From: Nocardiopsis ganjiahuensis DSM 45031
GTDB taxonomy: Bacteria > Actinomycetota > Actinomycetes > Streptosporangiales > Streptosporangiaceae
Direction of reading: 5' to 3'
NCBI RefSeq assembly: GCF_000341085.1
Contig: NZ_ANBA01000009.1
Coordinates: 124,001-188,000, forward strand
DNA: 64,000 nt
The translations under genes and the position numbers were made by a program. Numbering within the stretch: position 1 is the stretch's first letter; each line of letters opens with the position of its first letter. This document shows, piece by piece, positions 1 to 6,756 of this stretch. The notes under the pieces are model-generated. The model ran no database searches. It was not told the origin of the DNA and was given only the letters and a program-made list of their open reading frames with translations.

Positions 1-1
1 G

Positions 2-406
2 ACCCTGATGAACGCGCCGTCGGTGGCGATCACCGCCCTGGCCGGCGGGGCGAGTGCCCTCAGTTCGTGGTGCGTCGAGTGGTTCGGATCCGCGGGCGAG
101 AAGTCCTCGGAGGCACCCCGGCTCAACATCCGCGAACTGGCCTCCCGCGACTCACGGTCGATGTTCCAGGAGATGGACGTCAGCCGGTACGTCAGGACCA
201 TCCAGGACCGCATCACCTCCGGGACCCGTCAGGCGCTGGCCGAGGCCGGCTACAAGACCGAGGAGTTCCAGCAGCAGATCGTCAACATCAGCCGCGGTGG
301 CGTGTTCATCGGCGGTTCCATGACCGGTTCGATCGCCACCGGCGACGGCGGCACGGCCGTCACCGCCACCGGTCCCACAGCCAAGGAAACCAAGGACAAG
401 AGGTAA
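2..406 (+). CDS. Hypothetical protein with C-terminal Gly-rich repeat (5' end outside window)
   Basis: The frame is open to the left edge, so the gene probably starts upstream; the first ATG inside the window is at base 8 and no ribosome binding site can be judged there. The visible 132 residues hold a helical middle and a C-terminal glycine-rich unit (core FIGGSMTGSIATGDGGTA). The same unit occurs twice in the next gene, which begins 5 bp downstream, so the two are probably one operon and may interact. The family is not recognised with certainty. Similar short Gly-rich repeats occur in actinobacterial conflict-system proteins, but that is only a resemblance. Confidence 0.6.
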   Translation, partial: TLMNAPSVAITALAGGASALSSWCVEWFGSAGEKSSEAPRLNIRELASRDSRSMFQEMDVSRYVRTIQDRITSGTRQALAEAGYKTEEFQQQIVNISRGGVFIGGSMTGSIATGDGGTAVTATGPTAKETKDKR

Positions 407-411
407 CGACG

Positions 412-942
412 ATGACCCATGAGTACACCCCGCCGGCGGCGGGCCCGGTGTCCATCGGCGGTTCGATGCGCGGCGGAGCCGTCTCCACCGGTACCGGCGG
501 CACAGCCGAGTCCTCCGCCCCGGTCGGCCCCGCTTCGGAGAGCCTCCCCGCCCGCCCCGCCGCTCCCCCGGCCGAGGGGTTCGGGAACGGCGCCCCCGGC
601 TCCGTCACCATCGGCGGCGACGCGCACGGCGTGGCGATCTCCACCGGGGCCCACGGCACCGCCCGGTTCGAGGCCGCCGCCGTCCAGGACGAGCGGTACC
701 AGGAACTCCTGGAGCAGGTCCGCCTGCTGCGTCAGCAGCTCCCCCTGTTCTCCGGCGCCCAGGGGGTCGCCGAGGTGGAGGCCGAACTGGTCGGGGCGGA
801 GGAGGAGATCGTCCGGACCGGCGCGGTCGCCCCCGGTGTCCTGTCCAGGCTGTGGGAGCGGCTGCAGGAGGCGGGCACCGCGCTGGGAGGCCTGTCCTCG
901 GCGCTCGCCCTGGCCGAGGCGGTCCGCAAGCTCACCGGCTGA
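412..942 (+). CDS. Hypothetical protein with two Gly-rich repeats and a helical C-terminus
   Basis: 176 aa. The ATG at 412 is chosen because AGAGGT lies a few bases before it and it follows the previous stop by 5 bp. Residues about 10-35 and 63-85 carry two copies of the repeat seen at the end of the upstream gene (cores SIGGSMRGG and TIGGDAHGVAIS). A proline/alanine linker separates them. The C-terminal 90 residues look like a helical bundle (LLEQVRLLRQQLP, then EEEIVRTGAVAPGVLSRL) and recall DUF5955-type actinobacterial proteins; I am not sure of that family. There is no signal peptide or membrane segment. It probably acts with its two neighbours; its function is unknown. Confidence 0.7.
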   Translation: MTHEYTPPAAGPVSIGGSMRGGAVSTGTGGTAESSAPVGPASESLPARPAAPPAEGFGNGAPGSVTIGGDAHGVAISTGAHGTARFEAAAVQDERYQELLEQVRLLRQQLPLFSGAQGVAEVEAELVGAEEEIVRTGAVAPGVLSRLWERLQEAGTALGGLSSALALAEAVRKLTG

Positions 943-953
943 GGGAAGGGACG

Positions 954-1757
954 ATGCCCGATTCCACGGTGGTCCACTGGGACGCCGATCAGCAGCGCTG
1001 GACCGGGGACAGCCCTCCCGCCCGCCCCAGCGGCCGCGGGCCGGGGCAGCCGAACGTGCCGGCGGTGGCGCTGGCGGTCCTGCTCCTCCTCCTCGTCGTG
1101 GTGGCGATCGGCGTCCACACCGACACCTCCGCGAACGAAGGGGGCAGCTCGGCGTCCTCCGAGGGGGAACCGTCCGAGGACGAGTGCGCGGACAGCTGGG
1201 GCGGCGACCTCTGCGACGACGAGGAGGACCAGAGCTTCTTCCCGGACTTCGGCCCGGGGCAGACAGAGGAGGAAGCCGGTGAAGAGGAACCGGAGGAGGA
1301 CCCGGCACCCGACGGGTTCGAACTCCGCTCGGACCCCAACGGTTTCGAACTCCACGTCCCCGAGGGCTGGCGACGCGAGGACGAGGGCCCTCCCCAGGGC
1401 GTCTTCTACTCCCCGGACGGGCGGTACCGCCTCATCCAGGTCATGGAGTTCGCGGGTGAGCACTCCTCCCCGCAGGCGGCCATGGACTCCCTGCAGGCCG
1501 GGGTCCGGGACAACGCCGACTACTCCGACCTCGGGCAGACCCGCCTGGGCGGCGGAACGCAGGCGGTGGAGCTCAACTACGCCTACGAGCACGGCGAACA
1601 CGGTCTCCGGGACGTGCACGTCCGCACCTTCCTCGGCGGAGACGGCGAGGTCTACGCGGTCCTGGCCGCCGGACCGGTCGAGGAGTGGGACCTCACCAGG
1701 CAACGCCACGAGGCGGCCGCGGACTCCTTCTGCGTGACCGTCCGCGACTGTCCCTGA
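954..1757 (+). CDS. Single-pass membrane protein with acidic linker and extracytoplasmic domain
   Basis: 267 aa. The ATG at 954 follows AGGGAAGGGACG, 11 bp after the previous stop, so it reads as the third gene of the operon. A Pro/Gly-rich cytoplasmic head of about 33 residues precedes one hydrophobic segment (about 36-54, LAVLLLLLVVVAIGV). Next comes a long Glu/Asp-rich stretch (about 64-115), then a folded domain starting FELHVPEGW and ending in two cysteines near the C-terminus (SFCVTVRDCP). The last domain resembles extracytoplasmic modules of actinobacterial kinases and LpqN/PsbP-like lipoproteins, which is an inference. A strong hairpin follows the stop. Confidence 0.7.
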   Translation: MPDSTVVHWDADQQRWTGDSPPARPSGRGPGQPNVPAVALAVLLLLLVVVAIGVHTDTSANEGGSSASSEGEPSEDECADSWGGDLCDDEEDQSFFPDFGPGQTEEEAGEEEPEEDPAPDGFELRSDPNGFELHVPEGWRREDEGPPQGVFYSPDGRYRLIQVMEFAGEHSSPQAAMDSLQAGVRDNADYSDLGQTRLGGGTQAVELNYAYEHGEHGLRDVHVRTFLGGDGEVYAVLAAGPVEEWDLTRQRHEAAADSFCVTVRDCP

Positions 1758-1804
1758 ACCCGGGACCGCGCCGATCCGCCCGCCGTCGAGACCCGAACCC
1801 GACA

Positions 1805-1843
1805 GCTGAGGCCCCGGTTCCGTAGGAGAACCGGGGCCTCAGC
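1805..1843. terminator. Bidirectional intrinsic terminator
   Basis: A perfect 16-bp inverted repeat (arms 1805-1820 and 1828-1843) with a 7-nt loop lies between two convergent genes (stops at 1757 on + and 1881 on -). GC-rich perfect stems of this kind end transcripts in actinomycetes, often without a long U-tract. Confidence 0.85.
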
Positions 1844-1880
1844 GCGTCACCCGGGCGCTGTCAGGCGCTCACCGGAGCGC

Positions 1881-2354
1881 CTACTGCCTCGTCATGGTGC
1901 TCGTGTATCCGCCGCCGCCCGGGTAGACCCAGTCACCGGTCATCGTGCGGCCGCCTTCGGTGAACGTGCCGCGGAAGTACGCCGGGCTGCCCTGCGCACC
2001 GGCCCAGATCGTCAGGGTGTCGCCGTCGAGCTCGTAGACGTAGTCGAAGGTGTTGCCCAGCGAGTCGTAGAACCGGGAGGCGATCTCCTCGCTGACCGGC
2101 TCACCGAACGGGTGCAGGTGCCCGATGACCTCGAATCCCGTGACGGCCTGACCGAACTGTTCGAGCTCGACGTGCTGGACGAGGAAGTGCCCGCCGGGCA
2201 TCCACTCGTACCGCACGGTCCCCTCGGCCCCGCCGGTCACCTTCCAGTTTCCGATGAGCCGTTCGAGCGCGCGGACCCGGTCGCTGGGCCGGGGCGGCTC
2301 CCCCTGTCCGTGGTCGTTCCCGTCGACGGCCTGGCCGGTCGTGTCGTCGGTCAT
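1881..2354 (-). CDS. DUF1579-like / lipocalin-type small protein
   Basis: 157 aa. The start at 2354 is preferred over an upstream in-frame start because GAGGAG sits 6 nt before it. After a charged, disordered head of about 27 residues comes a single beta-rich domain with features of the DUF1579-like family: LIGNWKVTG, YEWMPGGHFLVQHVE, FEVIGHLHPFG and the closing GTFTEGGRTMTGDWVYPGGG. These proteins are thought to bind small ligands or act in stress responses; no enzymatic role is shown. Its promoter (TGTCGA, 17 nt, CGAGG) matches that of the ECF sigma operon on the other strand, so it is probably in the same regulon. Confidence 0.75.
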   Translation of the reverse strand: MTDDTTGQAVDGNDHGQGEPPRPSDRVRALERLIGNWKVTGGAEGTVRYEWMPGGHFLVQHVELEQFGQAVTGFEVIGHLHPFGEPVSEEIASRFYDSLGNTFDYVYELDGDTLTIWAGAQGSPAYFRGTFTEGGRTMTGDWVYPGGGGYTSTMTRQ

Positions 2355-2407
2355 GGTGTGCTCCTCGGTCGGATGGGTGCGACCCCGGTGGGCCGCTCTC
2401 ACCGGTA

Positions 2408-2435
2408 CCTCGGAGCCACCGCCGGGATCTCGACA
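2408..2435 (-). promoter_or_regulatory. Candidate ECF42-type promoter for the DUF1579-like gene
   Basis: On the minus strand TGTCGA (2435-2430) is followed by exactly 17 nt and CGAGG (2412-2408), about 55 nt before the start codon. TGTCGA in the -35 and CGA/CGT in the -10 is the motif reported for ECF42 sigma factors. An identically spaced copy stands upstream of the sigma-factor operon. Confidence 0.55.
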
Positions 2436-2578
2436 CGGGGGCGCATCCGGCGGAGGCCGGTCATCGAGTCGTCGGTGTTCGTGCCGGTCCGCTCAACCTC
2501 GGCCTGGGCAACAGGTCGGCGAAGGGTTCGGGAACCGGGGCCGGTGGGTCACCGACGCGTTCGACCGCCTCGGCCTCC

Positions 2579-3109
2579 CTACAGCTGGTCCCCCATGTCG
2601 GGTGATGCCGGAGGATGCATCCCGCCACCGTCCTTGGGGTCCATTTCACAGGTGGGGCGGTGGTAGGAGCGGTCGTTGGGGATCAACAACATCTCGGCGA
2701 CCTCTTCAGGGTGGTCGACGACGAGCCAGTCGTCGCCCGTGTCGGGATGGTCGGCCGGCCCGAACGCCTGGGACGAGTAAATCGCCTGGCAGCCCAACAC
2801 CACACGCTCCTCGTCGACCGCGCAGGCGTCCACCACGGAGCGGGAATACTCGTCGGCGCCGTCGAAGCGGAAGTAGAAGTGGACCCGGTCACCTTCGTCG
2901 GGCACCTGCGGGTGGGGTTCAAGGCGCCAGTCGACGACCACTGCGGTGATGCCGAGGAGCTGCCCGTACGAGTCCACGACCTCCACACTGGCACCGGCCT
3001 CACCGCGCTCCGCCGTGGTGTCGGTGCAGACCCAGAGGAAAGAGCACCCGGACAGGGTGAGACTCACCAGAGCCAGCGGGGCGACGGCGAGTACTCGGGC
3101 AGGTAGCAC
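2579..3109 (-). CDS. Small secreted lipoprotein
   Basis: 176 aa from a GTG at 3109, with GAGGT about 8 nt upstream. The N-terminus is a clear lipoprotein signal: a short positive head, a hydrophobic core (VLAVAPLALVSL) and the lipobox LSGC, so Cys22 should be lipidated and the protein anchored outside the membrane. The mature part has two later cysteines (VDACAVDEERVVLGCQA) that may form a disulfide, and a His/Asp/Gly-rich tail. The family is not recognised. The frame stays open upstream to about 3607, but that extension is low-complexity and unconvincing. Confidence 0.75.
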   Translation of the reverse strand: MLPARVLAVAPLALVSLTLSGCSFLWVCTDTTAERGEAGASVEVVDSYGQLLGITAVVVDWRLEPHPQVPDEGDRVHFYFRFDGADEYSRSVVDACAVDEERVVLGCQAIYSSQAFGPADHPDTGDDWLVVDHPEEVAEMLLIPNDRSYHRPTCEMDPKDGGGMHPPASPDMGDQL

Positions 3110-3527
3110 TGGGGGACCTCCGGACGGGGTGGGGGGTGAGGGGGCAGTGTATCCAGTGGGATCTTCTCTCCCCGCTCCTGTCTCACTCCGAGTGGTCGTC
3201 AGGGGCGGACCCCACAGGAGACCGGTGGTCGGCGCGGCCTCGTCCACGTCCTCGGGCAGGCCGGGCCCCGGGACCGCCATGGCCTCGGAGCCGGGATCGC
3301 CCCCGGGAACGTGCTCCACCACACCCCTCTCGGCCCCGGGGCCACTGCCCTCTCCGCTGCGTCGGCCGCTGCCGTGTTCGCCGCGCTCAACACCTCCTCG
3401 GACGACCGGCGCGAAAATCCCCCGGGTTTTCCGTGCCGGGGATGTCGAGACGGGACGTCCGGCTCCGTGGTGTCGGTGAACGCCGCCCGACCCCGGGCGA
3501 CGACGCCGCCCGAACCCGGAGGACACC
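3110..3527. other. Intergenic region between divergent genes
   Basis: 418 bp with no frame that looks like a protein. It must hold the promoters of the lipoprotein gene (leftward) and the DUF998 operon (rightward). The only clear signal is the ECF-type promoter at 3443-3470. Confidence 0.5.
3443..3470 (+). promoter_or_regulatory. Candidate ECF42-type promoter for the DUF998-YCII-sigma operon
   Basis: TGTCGA at 3443-3448, a 17-nt spacer and CGTGG at 3466-3470, about 58 nt before the DUF998 start. The spacer ends GGCTC, as in the copy on the other strand at 2408-2435. This implies autoregulation by the ECF sigma factor encoded third in the operon. Confidence 0.6.
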
Positions 3528-4196
3528 ATGGCCGCCACCGACACCCCGCAGACGACCCGGGACCCGGGCACCCCGGCCCCTCGCATGCGGACCCGCTGGC
3601 TGCTCACCTCAGCCGCGCTCGCCGGTCCCCTCTTCTACGCCTCGTCCGCGGTCCAGGCGCTGGTTCGGCCCGGGTTCGACATCCGCGTCCACCCGCTCAG
3701 CCAGCTCGCCACGGGCGGACCCGGCTGGGTCCAGCAGGTCACGTTCGTGCTGGCCGGGCTCGGCGTGATCGCTCTCGCGGCAGCGCACCGGCGCATCATC
3801 ACCCAGGGCGTCGGCTCCCGCGTCGCCCCGGTCTTCCTGGGTGTCTTCGGCGCGGGCTTCGTGATCGCCGGCTGCTTCCCGATGGACGCCCAGGCCGGGT
3901 TCCCGGTCGGCGCACCCGCGGGCACCGTGGAGATGTCCTGGCACTCGATCGTGCACACGGCTGCGGCAGCGGTGTCGTTCGTCGCCCTCGCCGGCGCGTG
4001 CATCGCGCTGCTCGTCCGCTCGGTCCGGGACCGGCGCGTGTGGGCCTCGGTCGGCAACGGCCTGGTCGCGCTCGTGCTGCTGCTGCCGATGTCGCCCACG
4101 GAGTCGAGCGTCCAGATCGCCGTCACCGGACTGGTCGCGTTCTCCTGGGTCACCGTGTCCGCGCTGCGCCTTCGCTCCGGGACGGGACCGGCCTAA
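3528..4196 (+). CDS. DUF998 family integral membrane protein
   Basis: 222 aa with six predicted membrane helices (roughly residues 24-45, 66-83, 95-113, 141-163, 172-189, 193-212), the size and layout of DUF998 proteins. Conserved features include FDIRVHPLSQLATG after the first helix and the CFPMDAQAGFP loop after the third. The molecular function of DUF998 is not established. It sits 56 bp upstream of the YCII-like gene in the direction of the ECF sigma factor, with an ECF42-like promoter in front, so it is probably the first gene of a sigma-controlled operon. Confidence 0.85.
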   Translation: MAATDTPQTTRDPGTPAPRMRTRWLLTSAALAGPLFYASSAVQALVRPGFDIRVHPLSQLATGGPGWVQQVTFVLAGLGVIALAAAHRRIITQGVGSRVAPVFLGVFGAGFVIAGCFPMDAQAGFPVGAPAGTVEMSWHSIVHTAAAAVSFVALAGACIALLVRSVRDRRVWASVGNGLVALVLLLPMSPTESSVQIAVTGLVAFSWVTVSALRLRSGTGPA

Positions 4197-4252
4197 TCTG
4201 GGACACCGGAAGACCCGCACACCGCACCGACACCGTGAAGCAGGGCGGATCC

Positions 4253-4621
4253 ATGAAGTTCCTACTGTTGAGCTACACCCCCGCGGAGACGTGGGAGGCC
4301 GGGGACGCGGACGCGCCCAGCCAGGCGGCTCTCGACGCGTTCGCCGTCTACCAGCAGTTCGAGGCGGAGCTCCGCGAGAGCGGGGAGTTCGTCATGAGCG
4401 AGGGCCTGGGTCATCCCGCGGTCTCCAGCACCGTGCGCAAGACCGACGCGGGCGTCGTCGCCACCGACGGGCCCTTCGCCGAACTGAAGGAGGTGCTCGC
4501 GAGCTTCGCGATCATCGAGGTCTCCAGCCTCGAACGCGCCCGCGACATCGTCGCCCGGATGGTCGACGTCCTCGGCGAGCCGATGGAGATCCGGCCGATC
4601 ATGGGCGACGACTTCGCCTGA
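4253..4621 (+). CDS. YCII/DGPF-domain protein, partner of ECF42 sigma factor
   Basis: 122 aa. The ATG at 4253 follows GGGCGG. It is a single YCII-related (DGPF) domain: MKFLLLSYTP at the start, the diagnostic ATDGPFAE motif in the middle, and EVSSLERARDIVARM near the end. DGPF proteins are the genetic companions of ECF42 sigma factors and are thought to be targets or modulators; the biochemical role is unproven. The stop codon overlaps the sigma-factor start by one base (TGATG), suggesting translational coupling. Confidence 0.9.
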   Translation: MKFLLLSYTPAETWEAGDADAPSQAALDAFAVYQQFEAELRESGEFVMSEGLGHPAVSSTVRKTDAGVVATDGPFAELKEVLASFAIIEVSSLERARDIVARMVDVLGEPMEIRPIMGDDFA

Positions 4622-5934
4622 TGCCCACACCGCCTCCCCCAGCACCGGCCGACGGCCTCCCGGCCTCCGGGCCCCGGAAGGTCGAGCACGTGCTGCGCGA
4701 CGAGACACCGCACGTGCTCGGTGCGCTGGTGCGCCGCTTCGGCCGGTTCGAACTGGCCGAGGACGCGGTGCAGGAGGCCCTCCTCGTCGCCAGCCGGCGT
4801 TGGGGCGAGGAAGGGCTGCCGGACGAACCGCGCAGCTGGCTGATCCGGGTCGGCTACCGCAGGATGATCGACCTCCTGCGCTCCGAGCAGGCCGCGCGCC
4901 GCCGCGAAGAGGAGATCGCGTCCACCGATCCGGTGCTCATCGACCCGACCCGGCCCGGACCGGCCGTCATCAGCCGCGACGACAGCCTGCAGCTGCTCCT
5001 TCTCTGCTGCCACCCCGCGCTCAGCGAGGTCTCACAGGTCGCGCTCACCCTGCGCGCGGTCGGCGGGCTCAGCACCGGCGAGATCGCCCACGCCTACGGC
5101 ACGGCCGAGACCACGATGGGCACCCGGATCAGCCGGGCCAAGCAGACCCTCAAGAAGGCCGGCGCCCGCTTCGAACTGCGCGGCGAGGACGATGTCTCCG
5201 CGCGCGTCGCCGCCGTGATGCGGGTGCTCTACCTGGTCTTCAACGAGGGGTACACGGCCACCTCCGGCGAGCGGCTCACCCGCACCGACCTCACAGCGGA
5301 GGCGATCCGGCTGACCCGGATGCTCCGCGCCCTCCTCCCCGAGGACCCCGAGGTCTCCGGCCTGCTGGCCCTCATGCTGCTGACCGAAGCGCGCCGCGCC
5401 GCCCGCACCGGCCCCGACCACGAACTCGTCCCCCTGGAGGAACAGGACCGCAGCCGATGGGACCCCGACCTGATCGCCGAAGGGCAGGGGCTCATCGAGA
5501 AGGCGTGGGCGCAGGAAAGCGTCGGGGCCTACCAGCTCCAGGCCGCCATCGCCGCCGTCCACGCGCAGGCAGGGACCTCGGCGGAGACCGACTGGCCGCA
5601 GATCGCCGCCCTCTACCTGTGGCTCGAACGCCTGCAGCCCACCGCGCCGGTCCGCCTCAGCCGCACCGTCGCCGTCGCCCGCGCCTTCGGCCCGACCCGC
5701 GGCCTGGCCCTGCTCGAACAGCTCGACCGCGACCACCGGCTGAGCGAGGACCCCCTGGTCAGCCAGCGCACCCACGCCGTCCGCGCCCACCTCCTCGACC
5801 AGCTCGGTCAGCACGAGCGGGCCGACAGCGAGTTCCGGGCCGCGGCGGCCCTCACCGGCAACGAGGCCGAACGCCGCTACCTCCTCCGGCGTACGCACCG
5901 GTCCGAGCCCGGCTCAACGGGGGAAGAGCCGTAA
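4621..5934 (+). CDS. ECF42-type RNA polymerase sigma factor with C-terminal extension
   Basis: 437 aa, about twice a normal ECF sigma factor, as expected for the ECF42 group. The sigma-2 region spans about 20-90 (FELAEDAVQEALLVASRRW, SWLIRVGYRRMIDLLR), and sigma-4 about 130-180 (LTLRAVGGLSTGEIAHAYG, then GTRISRAKQTLKKAG). After it comes the long C-terminal domain of this group, opening VLYLVFNEGYTATSG and rich in TPR-like helices. ECF42 factors have no anti-sigma factor; the C-terminal extension is thought to control activity. The gene is coupled to the DGPF gene upstream and probably drives its own operon and the DUF1579-like gene. Confidence 0.92.
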   Translation: MPTPPPPAPADGLPASGPRKVEHVLRDETPHVLGALVRRFGRFELAEDAVQEALLVASRRWGEEGLPDEPRSWLIRVGYRRMIDLLRSEQAARRREEEIASTDPVLIDPTRPGPAVISRDDSLQLLLLCCHPALSEVSQVALTLRAVGGLSTGEIAHAYGTAETTMGTRISRAKQTLKKAGARFELRGEDDVSARVAAVMRVLYLVFNEGYTATSGERLTRTDLTAEAIRLTRMLRALLPEDPEVSGLLALMLLTEARRAARTGPDHELVPLEEQDRSRWDPDLIAEGQGLIEKAWAQESVGAYQLQAAIAAVHAQAGTSAETDWPQIAALYLWLERLQPTAPVRLSRTVAVARAFGPTRGLALLEQLDRDHRLSEDPLVSQRTHAVRAHLLDQLGQHERADSEFRAAAALTGNEAERRYLLRRTHRSEPGSTGEEP

Positions 5935-6340
5935 CCCTTGGCAGTCTCGCCATCGCCTCCGAAGGCGGCTGAGCCCAGAGCCGTTGAGCCCTTGACACGA
6001 TCACCCGGTCTCGTTTCGAGGACGCCTCCTCGACACGGCCGAGGACGTGTTTCGTGCCGGGTGTGATGGAGGCTCAGGTGTCAGCCGATGCGCTACACAC
6101 CCGTCGTGGGCAGCCCCGAGACGGAACGGTGGGGATGGCGGACTCGTTTCAGCTGCCAACAGGGCGTGGCCAGAGTCGCCGCTCAACGTATCGGGGCACT
6201 CAGCGAATCCGGTGCAGAGCTCACCCGCCAGCTGGAGACATAAGGTCCGGCCGAGGGCCGACAAACGATCTGGTAGTCGGCCCAGCTGATGAACCCGACA
6301 AAATTTTCCATCACATGCAGGACATCCCCGAAACGACGCT
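5935..6340. other. Intergenic region after the sigma operon
   Basis: 406 bp between convergent units. Base composition is more mixed than in the neighbours, and no frame shows a recognisable protein or a good ribosome binding site. Nothing specific is seen except the hairpin just beyond it. Confidence 0.4.
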
Positions 6341-6364
6341 GGGGCGGACCCGAGAGTCCGCCCC
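6341..6364 (-). terminator. Terminator of the two-TM small gene / Hsp70 operon
   Basis: A perfect 9-bp stem (6341-6349 with 6356-6364, 6-nt loop) begins 10 bp past the stop codon of the small leftward gene at 6375. It is placed to end transcripts coming from the Hsp70 operon. Confidence 0.75.
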
Positions 6365-6374
6365 CTGCCGTAGG

Positions 6375-6554
6375 TCAGATAGCCGAGATGAGAGTGCCGA
6401 GCGCGGAAATTACGCCGAGGAGAGCTCCCCCAGCGATGAGGAGAGACAAGGGCCAACTCTTGTCAGATTCACGGGCGATCAGCAGGGCGACACAGAAAGC
6501 ACCGAAGGAGACCCCACACATCAGGGCGATAGTCGTGGACACACAAGCTCCCAT
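6375..6554 (-). CDS. 59-residue two-TM membrane protein
   Basis: This frame is shorter than usual gene-calling cut-offs but well supported: AGGAGACGGA precedes the ATG at 6554, and a terminator hairpin follows the stop. The protein is two hydrophobic helices (about 8-27, IALMCGVSFGAFCVALLIA, and 36-58, LSLLIAGGALLGVISALG) joined by a charged turn (RESDKSW), with two cysteines in the first helix. Size and hairpin topology recall small membrane effectors, holin-like proteins and type I toxins, but no family is recognised. It lies about 200 bp downstream of the Hsp70-RNase gene in the same direction and could be its last co-transcribed gene. Confidence 0.6.
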   Translation of the reverse strand: MGACVSTTIALMCGVSFGAFCVALLIARESDKSWPLSLLIAGGALLGVISALGTLISAI

Positions 6555-6756
6555 TCCGTCTCCTGGGCATGACGCACCGGATGTGCGTCCCTGAACAGAA
6601 CCCAGGAAGTGTTTTCCGGAAAACGGCTGTGCGAACTAACTCATGTGCTCCATACGTCTCTCTTCAGCATCCATGACCAGCTCAGGAGCACAGACTCTCC
6701 ACTGCCACGCAACCGGATTTGCTCTCAATTTCTCGTGCCGGAGGAGTCTGCGCTGC

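Noticed and set aside
250-1308. A 352-codon minus-strand frame over the first operon
   Set aside because: Arg/Pro/Gly-rich and antisense to three genes with good starts and spacing.
6001-6456. A 151-codon minus-strand frame after the sigma operon
   Set aside because: No family-like sequence or good start. Its 5' part overlaps the better supported two-TM small gene in another frame.
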